33,580 nt of DNA from URNF01 sp045531495 (GTDB lineage: Bacteria > Bacillota > Clostridia > Oscillospirales > Acutalibacteraceae): assembly GCA_045531495.1 (NCBI GenBank), contig JAZSED010000116.1, positions 1 to 33,580 on the forward strand. Reading direction: 5' to 3'. Position 1 is the first letter of the stretch. Each line of letters starts with the position of its first letter. Positions 7,035-15,358 of this stretch are shown one piece after another. The notes beneath the pieces were generated by a model. The model did no database searches. It was not told the DNA's origin and saw nothing but the letters and a program-made list of their open reading frames with translations. The position numbers and the translations under genes were made by a program.

Positions 7035-8318
7035 ATGAGTAATTACAAACCCGATACCAAGTGCATCCACAGCGGCTATTTCCCGAAAAACGGTGAGCCC
7101 CGTCAGATGCCTATCGTGCAAAGCACAACCTTTAAATACGACACCAGCGAGGATATGGGTAAGCTGTTTGACTTAGAAGCAAGCGGTTACTTCTATTCCC
7201 GTTTGCAGAATCCTACCTGCGACAACGTCGCGGCAAAAATCTGTGCGCTGGAAGGCGGCACTGCCGCGATGCTGACCTCTTCGGGTCAGGCAGCATCCTT
7301 CTTCTCTATCTTTAATATTGCTTCTTGCGGCGACCACGTTGTATCGTCCTCCGCACTGTACGGCGGCACCTACAACCTGTTTGCGGTCACGATGAAGCGT
7401 ATGGGCATTGAATTTACCTTCGTGTCCCCCGACTGCACCCGCGAAGAGCTCGATGCGGCATTCCGTCCCAACACCAAGGCGGTATTCGGCGAAACCATCG
7501 CCAATCCTGCGCTGGACGTGCTGGATTTTGAAAAATTCGCAGGCGCGGCGCACGACCACGGCGTACCGCTTATCGTGGACAACACCTTTGCTACCCCCAT
7601 TCTCTGCCGCCCCATTGATTTCGGCGCGGACATTGTAACCCACTCCACCACCAAATATTTAGACGGTCACGGCTCCTCGGTCGGCGGCTGTATCGTGGAT
7701 TCGGGTAAGTTCGATTGGACCAAATATCCCGACAAGTTCCCCGGACTTTGCACCCCCGACGACAGTTATCACGGCATCACCTATACCGAGCGTTTCGGTC
7801 TTTCCGGTGCGTATATCACCAAAGCTACCGCACAGCTGATGCGTGACCTGGGTGCTACCCAATCACCGCAGAGCGCTTACTATATCAACCTCGGCATTGA
7901 AAGCCTTTCTCTGCGTATGCGCCGTCACAGCGACAATGCGCAGGCGGTTGCGGAATTCTTGGCGAATGAAGAAAAGGTTGCCTGGGTCCGTTACAGCGGT
8001 TTGCCGGGTGATAAAAACTATGAGCTTGCGAAAAAATATCTGCCTAACGGTGCTTGCGGCGTTATCAGCTTCGGCGTAAAGGGCGGCAGAAAAGCCGCGG
8101 AAACGCTGATGAAAAACTTAAAGCTCGCATCCATTGCTACCCACGTGGCGGACGCGAAAACCTGCTGTCTGCACCCCGCCAACGCGACCCACAGACAGAT
8201 GAATGATGACGAATTGGCGGCGGCGGGTATCACCCCCGACCTTATCCGTCTGTCCTGCGGTATCGAAGACAGCGAAGACATCATCAACGACATCCGTCAA
8301 GCGTTGGCATATATCTAA
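7035..8318 (+). CDS. metY: O-acetylhomoserine sulfhydrylase (MetY)
   Basis: A 427-residue cytoplasmic PLP enzyme that makes homocysteine from O-acetylhomoserine and sulfide. The Cys/Met-metabolism fold is evident: an N-terminal TKCIHSGY, SRLQNPTCDNVAAKICALEGG, the PLP-stacking ALYGGTYNLF, IVDNTFATP with the PLP-pairing Asp, and the Schiff-base Lys207 in THSTTKYLDGHG. Length (about 425-430) and the GRFGLSGAY-like stretch match MetY rather than the shorter MetB/MetC proteins (about 380). AAAAGGG precedes the ATG. The acyltransferase gene starts 33 bases downstream and supplies the substrate, so the two steps are coexpressed. Confidence 0.93.
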   Translation: MSNYKPDTKCIHSGYFPKNGEPRQMPIVQSTTFKYDTSEDMGKLFDLEASGYFYSRLQNPTCDNVAAKICALEGGTAAMLTSSGQAASFFSIFNIASCGDHVVSSSALYGGTYNLFAVTMKRMGIEFTFVSPDCTREELDAAFRPNTKAVFGETIANPALDVLDFEKFAGAAHDHGVPLIVDNTFATPILCRPIDFGADIVTHSTTKYLDGHGSSVGGCIVDSGKFDWTKYPDKFPGLCTPDDSYHGITYTERFGLSGAYITKATAQLMRDLGATQSPQSAYYINLGIESLSLRMRRHSDNAQAVAEFLANEEKVAWVRYSGLPGDKNYELAKKYLPNGACGVISFGVKGGRKAAETLMKNLKLASIATHVADAKTCCLHPANATHRQMNDDELAAAGITPDLIRLSCGIEDSEDIINDIRQALAYI

Positions 8319-8351
8319 GTGCAAAATACCGTTTTTCTGTGAGGTGAGAGT

Positions 8352-9272
8352 ATGCCGATTAAAATTCCCGACGCATTACCCGCAGTAGAGGCCTTGCTGC
8401 GTGAAAATATTTTTGCAATGACCGAAAAGCGGGCAATCACGCAGGATATTCGCCCTTTGAAAATCCTGCTTCTCAATCTGATGCCCACCAAAATCGTCAC
8501 CGAAACACAGTTTTCCCGTCTGCTCGGCAACTCGCCGTTGCAGGTGGAATTAGAACTGTTGCACACCAAGACCCACGAATCCAAAAACACCCCGCTGGAC
8601 CATCTTATTTCCTTCTACAAAACCTTTGACGAGGTAAAACACAACAAATACGACGGTTTGATTATCACGGGTGCCCCTGTAGAGCATATGCCGTTCGAAC
8701 AGGTGGATTATTGGGACGAGCTGTGTGAAATTATGGAGTGGAGCAAGACCCACGTACACAGCACCTTACACATTTGTTGGGGCGCGCAGGCGGGGCTTTA
8801 CTACCACTACGGTATTGACAAGCAACAGCTGGACAAAAAACTGTTCGGCGTATTCCCGCACACGGTAGAATACAAAAATTCTATGCTGTGCCGCGGCTTT
8901 GACGATGTGTTTATGGCGCCGCATTCCCGCCACACCACCATTTCGCGAAAAGACGTGGAAGCGGTGGAAGAATTGCGTATTTTGGCGTCCTCCGAGTTGG
9001 CAGGCGTGCTTGCGGTGGCTTCTAAAAACACCCGTCAGTTCTTCGTAACGGGGCATTTGGAATACGACGCGGATACCTTGGAAAAAGAGTATCTGCGGGA
9101 TAAAAATTTGGGGTTACCCATTGACGTGCCCTACAACTATTATCCCAATGATGATGACACCAAAGCACCGCTGGTCACCTGGCGTGCGCACGCAAACCTG
9201 TTGTTTACCAATTGGTTAAACTACTTTGTGTACCAGACAACCCCCTACAATATCGAAGATATTGATAAATAA
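8352..9272 (+). CDS. metA: Homoserine O-acyltransferase (MetA), predicted acetyl-CoA specific
   Basis: A 306-residue cytoplasmic enzyme that activates homoserine for methionine synthesis. The class I glutamine amidotransferase-like fold carries nucleophile Cys142 in HICWGAQ, His235 and Glu237 in TGHLEYD, and Lys47 in MPTK. Residue 111 is Glu in GAPVEHMPF. In the MetA family Glu at 111 is known to favour acetyl-CoA, Gly succinyl-CoA, so this is most likely a homoserine O-acetyltransferase despite the usual succinyltransferase name. That agrees with MetY upstream, which uses O-acetylhomoserine. GAGGTGAG at 8341-8348 is the ribosome binding site. A strong terminator follows. Confidence 0.93.
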   Translation: MPIKIPDALPAVEALLRENIFAMTEKRAITQDIRPLKILLLNLMPTKIVTETQFSRLLGNSPLQVELELLHTKTHESKNTPLDHLISFYKTFDEVKHNKYDGLIITGAPVEHMPFEQVDYWDELCEIMEWSKTHVHSTLHICWGAQAGLYYHYGIDKQQLDKKLFGVFPHTVEYKNSMLCRGFDDVFMAPHSRHTTISRKDVEAVEELRILASSELAGVLAVASKNTRQFFVTGHLEYDADTLEKEYLRDKNLGLPIDVPYNYYPNDDDTKAPLVTWRAHANLLFTNWLNYFVYQTTPYNIEDIDK

Positions 9273-9275
9273 TGC

Positions 9276-9318
9276 AAAACACCGCCGTGCAATCTTACGA
9301 TGCACGGCGGTGTTTTTT
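9276..9318. terminator. Shared bidirectional terminator between metA and htrA
   Basis: Arms 9276-9291 and 9301-9316 form a perfect 16-base-pair stem with a nine-base loop. An A-run lies on one side and TTTTTT on the other. The minus-strand htrA stop codon is at 9320, so the hairpin probably ends both converging transcripts. Confidence 0.92.
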
Positions 9319-9319
9319 C

Positions 9320-10762
9320 TTATTTCGCGGGTTTGCTTTCTTTTAAGGTGCAGGTGACCTTCAAGGCAGTTTCCTGTCCCGTGCGGCTGTCAAGACGTAC
9401 AATGGACAGCGTCACCGTGTCGCCTGCTTGGTGCTTGGCGAGTTCACTGCGCAATTTGCCGTAGCCGTCAATTTCCACGCCGTCAATAGCGGTAATGAGG
9501 TCGCCGACGCGTGCCTCGGTGCCTTTCAAAGAGGAAGTATCAGAGATTTTACTGATAACAAAGCCCTTGTACGCGGAATTACTCACCGAATACCCTTCAA
9601 TACCCATTTCCACTCTACCGCGAACATAGCCATACTTGGTGAGATCATCAATGATTTTCTTCGCCTCGTTTATCGGGATGGAAAACCCGAGACCCTCATA
9701 GCCGTCGGCGGCAATTTTCGCAGAGTTAATACCGACAACCTGTCCTTGATTGTTAATCAGCGGGCCGCCGGAGTTACCGGGGTTGATAGCGGCATCGGTC
9801 TGCAAGCATTTAATGGAGTAGCCCGTATCATCGTATACGTCACGGGCAAGACCCGAAACGATACCTTGGCTGGCAGACCAATGCAAGCCGCCTGCATTAC
9901 CGAGGGTAATGACTCGTGCGCCCATAACGAGCTTGGAAGAATCACCGAATTCGGCGGGAGACAGCTTGCTGACATCTATTTTAATAACCGCAAGGTCGGT
10001 AGACTCATCCGCACCGATAACCTTAGCATCCTCGTGTACTTTACCGTCATAGGTGGTTACGTCAATACGGTCAAACGCCTTGCCTGTATCCTCGTTTACT
10101 ACCACGTGCCAATTGGTGATAATATAACCGTCTTCGGTCATCACAATGCCTGTACCTGCGCCCGCTTGGATCAGCGTTTCGCCGCCGAAGCCGTATTGGT
10201 ACATAGCCGAGGGGGACTTCAACTGATATACGTCAATAACCACCGTACTGTCAAGGTTATTCTCAATAATGGTTGCCGCGGAAAGACCGCCGTCATCATC
10301 CGCCCAGTCGGTGATGGTTACCGAGGGCGCGTTGTTATTTACCGTGCTATCGGTATCGCTGTACGGCGGCTCATCGGTAGACAGCGGCGGTTGTTGCGTC
10401 CCCAAAACCGCAGAAGCCAACAACACCAACAGCGCCACAATCGAAATGATACCGACAACCGCCAAAGCTACCACCGCGCCGTTTGTCCGCTTCTTTTTCG
10501 GCGGTGTGGGCGGTGTATAGGTCGGAGGCGGTGTTACGGGACCACTGCGATACCAACCGTCTTCATAGGGTTGTTTTTGCGTCGGTACCTCCTCCGCAGG
10601 CCGTTCTGCCGCGGGCTGCTCTTGTGCGGGCGGCTGCTCCGCAGGCGCATCCGCTGTATACGGATTGGCGTGCCAATCGGTGGGTGGGGTGGTCTGCTCC
10701 GTGGGCTGTACCCCTTCGTTATTATCTTCGGGCATGTTGCCCGCTTGGAACCATTCTGACAT
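9320..10762 (-). CDS. htrA: HtrA/DegP-type membrane-anchored serine protease with PDZ domain
   Basis: A 480-residue protease that degrades misfolded exported proteins at the outer membrane face. The order is a Pro/Gln/Glu-rich cytoplasmic N-terminus (1-90), a PPKKKR positive cluster, one membrane helix (about 95-120), a linker, a trypsin-like domain with His219 (TNWHV), Asp256 (STDLAVI) and Ser331 (NPGNSGGPL), and one PDZ domain (about 385-475). The ATG at 10762 is chosen over an upstream in-frame GTG at 10804 because AGGAAGG lies just ahead of it. The two-component system 101 bases upstream on the same strand resembles the CssRS-HtrA arrangement of Bacillus, so control by that pair is likely but unproven. 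Confidence 0.93.
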   Translation of the reverse strand: MSEWFQAGNMPEDNNEGVQPTEQTTPPTDWHANPYTADAPAEQPPAQEQPAAERPAEEVPTQKQPYEDGWYRSGPVTPPPTYTPPTPPKKKRTNGAVVALAVVGIISIVALLVLLASAVLGTQQPPLSTDEPPYSDTDSTVNNNAPSVTITDWADDDGGLSAATIIENNLDSTVVIDVYQLKSPSAMYQYGFGGETLIQAGAGTGIVMTEDGYIITNWHVVVNEDTGKAFDRIDVTTYDGKVHEDAKVIGADESTDLAVIKIDVSKLSPAEFGDSSKLVMGARVITLGNAGGLHWSASQGIVSGLARDVYDDTGYSIKCLQTDAAINPGNSGGPLINNQGQVVGINSAKIAADGYEGLGFSIPINEAKKIIDDLTKYGYVRGRVEMGIEGYSVSNSAYKGFVISKISDTSSLKGTEARVGDLITAIDGVEIDGYGKLRSELAKHQAGDTVTLSIVRLDSRTGQETALKVTCTLKESKPAK

Positions 10763-10863
10763 AGTAAAACCTGCCTTCCTGTATTGCTCTCTTTCAGTAT
10801 ACACACATTACGTGGGTTATTTTGGATATTTTTTGAAAAATTTTTGTATATTTTGTGAATTGC

Positions 10864-12309
10864 TTATGGTGTAACCGCAGGTAACCAAAAACGGAACTCG
10901 GTGCTTTCGTTTTCTTTCGAACGCACCATAATTTCGCCGTGATGCAGTGCCACCACCGTCTGTACAATATACAAACCGAGACCTACACCGTTTTTGTCCA
11001 TACCGCGGGAACGGTCGCTCTTGTAAAACCGTTCGAAAATATGCGGCATTTCTTCCGCAGGAATACCCGCACCCGTGTTACGGATGCCACAGTACACCCT
11101 ATCGTTCTCTTTATATAAAGAAACGTGAATTTCACCGCCGTCGTTGGTAAACTTCACCGCATTATCGAACAGATTATACAACACCTGTCCCAAAAGGTCA
11201 AAATCGCCTTTGACAGGTATGGGGTCCACATCCTCAAGACCGGTCACCGTGATATGCTTTTCATCTATCCGTTTTTCAAAGTTTAACAGCGTTTGCCCCA
11301 CCAGCGCGGTAAGCTCCAAATCCACCGTGCTGAGCTTCAGCTGTCCGCTGTCAATGCGGGAAAGTGCCAACATCGAATGTACGAGGCGGGACAGGCGCTT
11401 CACCTCATCGGTCACGATTTTCAGATAAAACGCGTGTTTTTGGGGCGGCACCGTACCGTCTAAAATACCGTCGATAAACCCCGCAATGGTGGTCATCGGG
11501 GTGCGCAATTCGTGGGATACGTTTGCCACAAAGCTGCGGCGCATATTTTCTACCGAGGACAATGATAACGCCATAGAATTCAGTGCGCGCGCCAATTCCG
11601 CGGTTTCATCTTTGCCCTTAACGGGCACACGCACGCTGAAATCCCCCTCGGCAAAACTACGGGTCGCTTTTGCCATAGCGCGCAACGGGCGCACCAGGCG
11701 TTCGGTCATAATATACAGTGCGATAAAGGTCAGTGTCAAGACACCCAGAGCGGCAATAAAGGAAATTTGCAGATTGCTGCGCATATATTCCCAAAGACCG
11801 TCCGCGGGCAGTGATACAAACACATACCCGAGCAGATAACTCTCTCTGCGGATAGGCACTCCCGCCGTGTACTGCCGTTCGGCATACAAGCCGTTTAAAG
11901 TGCTGACCCCGTAATATGTTTTCCCGTCGGCATTTTGCAAAAAGCCGCCGATATCAATGGTGGTATCCAACGGTATTTCGTCTCCCCGCTCATCGCACAT
12001 AATCATTACGTTGCCGTCGTTATTGGTAATCACCACCGTGCAGTCCAGACTCATAGACAGCAGTTTGATAAAAGGGGTCAGGCTGCTTTTTTCTATGTGA
12101 TATACCAAGCCGTTTTCATTGCGCCGCAGCTCCACACTGCCCGCGGTATGGTTGGCAATCACCTCGGCGTGTTCCTGCAAAAGCTCGTGCTTTTCCTGTA
12201 ACCAATACCGCGACGTAAGAAACAGCTGTGCGCCTTGCATGGCAAGAAAACTGATAACAATGATAGACGATATAACCGCGAAATATTTTGAAAAAATACT
12301 CTTAAACAT
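10864..12309 (-). CDS. Sensor histidine kinase
   Basis: A 481-residue membrane kinase. The first helix (about 11-33) and second helix (about 182-202) flank an extracellular sensor region of about 150 residues with a PAS/Cache-like appearance (VVITNNDGNV). Then come HAMP (about 202-254), the phosphoacceptor His266 in SHELRTP, the N-box with Asn383 (LFDNAVKF), and the ATP-binding glycine boxes (GAGIP, GVGLGLYIV). It resembles WalK/PhoR/CssS-type kinases. It starts six bases after the response regulator stop codon on the same strand, so the two are cotranscribed. Its stimulus is unknown; the downstream HtrA gene points to envelope or secretion stress. Confidence 0.93.
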   Translation of the reverse strand: MFKSIFSKYFAVISSIIVISFLAMQGAQLFLTSRYWLQEKHELLQEHAEVIANHTAGSVELRRNENGLVYHIEKSSLTPFIKLLSMSLDCTVVITNNDGNVMIMCDERGDEIPLDTTIDIGGFLQNADGKTYYGVSTLNGLYAERQYTAGVPIRRESYLLGYVFVSLPADGLWEYMRSNLQISFIAALGVLTLTFIALYIMTERLVRPLRAMAKATRSFAEGDFSVRVPVKGKDETAELARALNSMALSLSSVENMRRSFVANVSHELRTPMTTIAGFIDGILDGTVPPQKHAFYLKIVTDEVKRLSRLVHSMLALSRIDSGQLKLSTVDLELTALVGQTLLNFEKRIDEKHITVTGLEDVDPIPVKGDFDLLGQVLYNLFDNAVKFTNDGGEIHVSLYKENDRVYCGIRNTGAGIPAEEMPHIFERFYKSDRSRGMDKNGVGLGLYIVQTVVALHHGEIMVRSKENESTEFRFWLPAVTP

Positions 12310-12315
12310 ACCCTA

Positions 12316-13014
12316 TCACTCTGCCGTATCTTTTACTTCAAACTTATAACCGACGCTGTGGATGGTTTTTAACGTCCATTGGTCGGAAACACCGTTGAGC
12401 TTTTCGCGCAAGCGTTTGATATGTACGTCCACCGTGCGGCTGTCACCAAAATATTCATATCCCCACACCTCATCCAACAGTTGGTCGCGGGTGAAGGCAC
12501 GGTTGGGATTGCTGGCAAGATGGTAAATCAGTTCCATCTCCTTAGGCGGGGTATCCACCGGTTTGCCGTTTACACGCATTTCAAAGGTTTCCATATTGAT
12601 GGACAGTTTATCAAAACGCACCTCTTTACGTTCCTTCTGTCCGTCCTTACCTGCACGGCGCAACACCGCCTTAATACGTGCCATCACCTCTTTGGTTTCA
12701 AACGGCTTAACAACGTAGTCATCCGCACCGAGGTCTAACCCCAGCACCTTATCGAATACTTCGCCTTTGGCGGTCAGCATAATAATCGGCACGTCACTTT
12801 TTTTGCGTAGCTCACGGCACACCTGCCAACCGTCCAATGCGGGCATCATCACATCAAGCAATATAAGGTCGGGTTGTTCCGTCTCGAATAATTGCAACGC
12901 CTTCGCACCGTTTTCGGCAATAACAGGCTCGTACCCTTCCTTTTCAAGATATAAACGCAACAGTTCACAAATATTACTGTCATCATCTGCAACCATAATC
13001 TTTGTAACAGCCAC
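12316..13014 (-). CDS. OmpR/PhoB-family response regulator
   Basis: A 232-residue DNA-binding regulator: receiver domain with acidic pocket Asp10-12, phosphoacceptor Asp54 (LLDVMMP), Thr81 and Lys103 (VVKPF), then a winged-helix DNA-binding domain (about 128-228) with RTVDVHIKRLREK. A GTG start at 13014 is chosen because AAAGGAGA lies five to ten bases upstream; the longer ATG-started frame from 13080 would lack a ribosome binding site and adds residues before the receiver fold. It pairs with the kinase that begins six bases downstream. A TATACT -10-like box (13046-13051, minus strand) precedes it, without a clear -35. Targets probably include this operon and htrA. Confidence 0.93.
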   Translation of the reverse strand: MAVTKIMVADDDSNICELLRLYLEKEGYEPVIAENGAKALQLFETEQPDLILLDVMMPALDGWQVCRELRKKSDVPIIMLTAKGEVFDKVLGLDLGADDYVVKPFETKEVMARIKAVLRRAGKDGQKERKEVRFDKLSINMETFEMRVNGKPVDTPPKEMELIYHLASNPNRAFTRDQLLDEVWGYEYFGDSRTVDVHIKRLREKLNGVSDQWTLKTIHSVGYKFEVKDTAE

Positions 13015-13081
13015 AAAAACATCTCCTTTATGGTTTTCTGCCTTCAGTATACACCGTTTTTTCAGAAGGTGTATGAACAAA

Positions 13082-14188
13082 TCATAAATTCAAAATGCGA
13101 ATAATCAATGCATCCGACACCAAAAAGCCTTCGGGGGTCAACGAAATTCCCGTTTCGTCCAGCTCCACCAACGAACGCGGTAAAGCCGCCGCGGCGGACA
13201 TCCACGTGGTCGGGATACGTTCCCCGAACCGCTCGTAAAACGGTGCACTGCGCAATCCTTCACGCAAGCGTAACGCAAGCATCGCATACTCCGTTTCACT
13301 GCCTACCGCAATACCGCCGTCGGTGTCGGGGACGGGTGGCTCGCCGTCAATAAACGCGCGGATGTCCCGCGGATAATACCACCGTTTACCGCCGTCAAAG
13401 CTATGTGCGGCAGGGCCGAAGCCAATATACGGCTCCAACCGCCAATATTTGAGATTATGGCGGCTTTCTTTGCCCTCTTTGGCAAAATTGGAAATCTCGT
13501 ATTGACGGTATCCGTACCTCTCAAGCAGCTCCACCGCAAACAGATACGCATCCGCGGCGGTATCATCATCCGGCACCGCCAGCCCTTCTCCCATCGCGGC
13601 AAACGGTGTGCCTTCTTCTACCTTCAGCAAATATGCCGATACGTGGGAAGCACCCAGCTGCGCACATACCGCAACATCCTTCTGAATATGCGCTTTCGTT
13701 TGTTGCGGCACGGCGAGCATCAAGTCCAACGAAATATTATGAATACCCGCCTTGCGCGCGTCCTCCACCGTACGCACAACATCTGCGGGGGTATGCCGCC
13801 TGCCGAGAATCTCCAGGATGTGCGCATCGGCAGATTGCATACCGAGAGACAGGCGGTTACCGCCTGCGTCCGCAAAAGCGGCAAACGTATCGTATAAAAT
13901 GTCCGCGGGATTGGCTTCCAGCGTAATTTCCGCTGTATCGGGGATAGAAAAGCATTGCCGTGCGGTGCGTATAAGACGCGCTATCCGCTCTCCGCCGAGT
14001 AAGGTGGGTGTACCGCCGCCGAAATACAACGTATCCGCCTGTATACCTGCCTTTTTCTGCATCTCGCGGCACAGTGCATCGACGTACGCTTCTTTCAGCG
14101 TATCATCCGCTGCCGTCAGCGAATAAAAATCGCAGTAGGGGCATTTTGAAGCACAAAACGGCACGTGCACATATATTCCCTGTTTCAA
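13082..14188 (-). CDS. hemW: HemW-like radical SAM heme chaperone (coproporphyrinogen oxidase homologue)
   Basis: A 368-residue cytoplasmic radical SAM protein. Cys12, Cys16 and Cys19 form the CxxxCxxC iron-sulfur motif (FCASKCPYCDFY). GGGTPTLL and EANP are the SAM-binding segments, and HNLKYW is the heme-binding segment of the HemW family. The start is a TTG at 14188, set by AAAGGAGGGG at 14194-14203; no ATG start has a better site. HemN, the true oxygen-independent coproporphyrinogen oxidase, is longer and has a four-Cys motif, so HemW is preferred. It is the first gene of the minus-strand block, 67 bases before the response regulator, with which cotranscription is possible. Confidence 0.9.
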   Translation of the reverse strand: MKQGIYVHVPFCASKCPYCDFYSLTAADDTLKEAYVDALCREMQKKAGIQADTLYFGGGTPTLLGGERIARLIRTARQCFSIPDTAEITLEANPADILYDTFAAFADAGGNRLSLGMQSADAHILEILGRRHTPADVVRTVEDARKAGIHNISLDLMLAVPQQTKAHIQKDVAVCAQLGASHVSAYLLKVEEGTPFAAMGEGLAVPDDDTAADAYLFAVELLERYGYRQYEISNFAKEGKESRHNLKYWRLEPYIGFGPAAHSFDGGKRWYYPRDIRAFIDGEPPVPDTDGGIAVGSETEYAMLALRLREGLRSAPFYERFGERIPTTWMSAAAALPRSLVELDETGISLTPEGFLVSDALIIRILNL

Positions 14189-14215
14189 AATATCCCCTCC
14201 TTTGTATTTTTTGTT

Positions 14216-14244
14216 ATTTTACCATTTTTTTACGTAAAGTGCTA
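14216..14244 (-). promoter_or_regulatory. Candidate promoter of hemW
   Basis: Read on the minus strand, TAGCAC (14239-14244) and TAAAAT (14216-14221) are 17 bases apart. The transcript would begin just ahead of the ribosome binding site. The -35 differs by one base from the TTGCAC used elsewhere in this window. Confidence 0.45.
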
Positions 14245-14306
14245 CCCTTTTTTATGATTTTTCTTTATATTGTATATATTTATATATAACACACTATATT
14301 TTCCTC

Positions 14307-14335
14307 TTGCACAGCACCCAAAAAAGTGGTATGAT
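14307..14335 (+). promoter_or_regulatory. Promoter of the dnaD-dnaC-pseudokinase operon
   Basis: TTGCAC (14307-14312) and TATGAT (14330-14335) are 17 bases apart, 35 bases upstream of the ATG. The 14189-14369 region holds this and the divergent hemW promoter plus AT-rich sequence, with no other feature seen. Confidence 0.7.
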
Positions 14336-14369
14336 AAAGTGTATATTTCTGTCGAGGAGGAGTGATGGT

Positions 14370-15353
14370 ATGGCCATTCGTTGGAATGCGGAATTATTAC
14401 GGGATATTTGCATCCTGCCAACGGCGGTTGCAGACAACGAGTTGCGCTTTGCCTCCGCCCCGCAGTTAAAGGTGTTGCTATGGTTGGCGGCACACGAGAA
14501 GGAGAATGTGAACGGCGAAACCTGCGCCGCCGCATTACATATGCCGCTTGAAACGGTAACAGCCGCTCTCGAATATTGGATAGACCGCGGTGTGTTCGTT
14601 GCGGACGGTATCGCGTCGTCGCCGACACCTGCTGTCGCCAAGACCGAGGAACAGCCTGCTGTACCCGTTGCGCCTGCACCCCGTCCCGCCGCCGTAAAGC
14701 CGCAGATGCAGGACGTTATCCGCCGCCAAAAGACAAGCGGCGAATTTTCCTCGTTGCTGGAGGACGTGTCCGCACGGCTCGGCAAACCGTTGTCCCACAC
14801 GGACTGTACAACCCTCTTGTATTTGTATGATACAGCGGGCATCAATGCCAACGTCATCATTATGGCGGTGGGATATGCCGTGTCCCGTGGGAAATACGGC
14901 TTACGGTACATAGAAACGACCCTGCTGAATTGGCAGGATGAGGGCATCACCACCGTTGCCGCTGTGGACGAGCATCTCCGCTTTTTGGAGCAAACCGACC
15001 TTGCCGACCAAAAGGTAAGCGCTCTGCTCGGCACCGCGAAGGAACTGACTGCCGCACAGCGAAAGATGGCGTATACTTGGGTGTACGTGTGGCGGTTTTC
15101 GGACGAGATGATAGCGCTGGCTCTGGAAACAGCCAAAGCAAAAGCCAAGGCAAGCGCCGTCGTGGCGTATGCAAATAAAATTTTAGCCGGGTGGCATACA
15201 GATAATATTACCGACGTTGACACCGCAAAAAAACAAGCAGGAGAGAACACCCCTGCCGCGAAACGCGGAAAGACCGAAAAAAGCTCGTTGGATGTCCAGG
15301 GGTATGAATCGATGTTAGAGGACTATGTTCCCACCATACCGCGAAAGGAGTGA
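14370..15353 (+). CDS. DnaD-domain replication protein
   Basis: A 327-residue protein of the Gram-positive primosome family. A winged-helix-like N-terminus (about 25-80) is followed by an Ala/Pro linker (81-112) and two DnaD/DnaB C-terminal domains, each ending in the family's Tyr...Trp motif: YIETTLLNWQDEG (180-192) and YANKILAGWHTDN (267-279). Such proteins help load the replicative helicase with DnaA and DnaI. GAGGAGG at 14354-14361 sets the start at 14370. The helicase loader gene follows, beginning six bases after this stop, which strongly supports a joint role in helicase loading. Two DnaD-type domains make it closer to DnaB (loader) or phage-like DnaD than to single-domain DnaD. Confidence 0.85.
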   Translation: MAIRWNAELLRDICILPTAVADNELRFASAPQLKVLLWLAAHEKENVNGETCAAALHMPLETVTAALEYWIDRGVFVADGIASSPTPAVAKTEEQPAVPVAPAPRPAAVKPQMQDVIRRQKTSGEFSSLLEDVSARLGKPLSHTDCTTLLYLYDTAGINANVIIMAVGYAVSRGKYGLRYIETTLLNWQDEGITTVAAVDEHLRFLEQTDLADQKVSALLGTAKELTAAQRKMAYTWVYVWRFSDEMIALALETAKAKAKASAVVAYANKILAGWHTDNITDVDTAKKQAGENTPAAKRGKTEKSSLDVQGYESMLEDYVPTIPRKE

Positions 15354-15358
15354 TTGCC

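Noticed and set aside
9428..10759. Long plus-strand ORF (443 codons) opposite htrA
   Set aside because: It lies wholly antisense to the clearly recognisable HtrA protease, has no ribosome binding site, and its translation has no recognisable domain and a His/Arg/Val-rich shadow composition.
10796..10801. TATACT on the minus strand as a separate htrA promoter
   Set aside because: The position 17 bases upstream reads CAAAAT, a poor -35, and there is no extended -10, so a promoter cannot be claimed; only noted as a shared motif.
14294..15250. Minus-strand ORF of 318 codons opposite the DnaD-domain gene
   Set aside because: The plus strand has promoter, ribosome binding site and DnaD motifs; the minus-strand product is Ser/Ala-rich without motifs.
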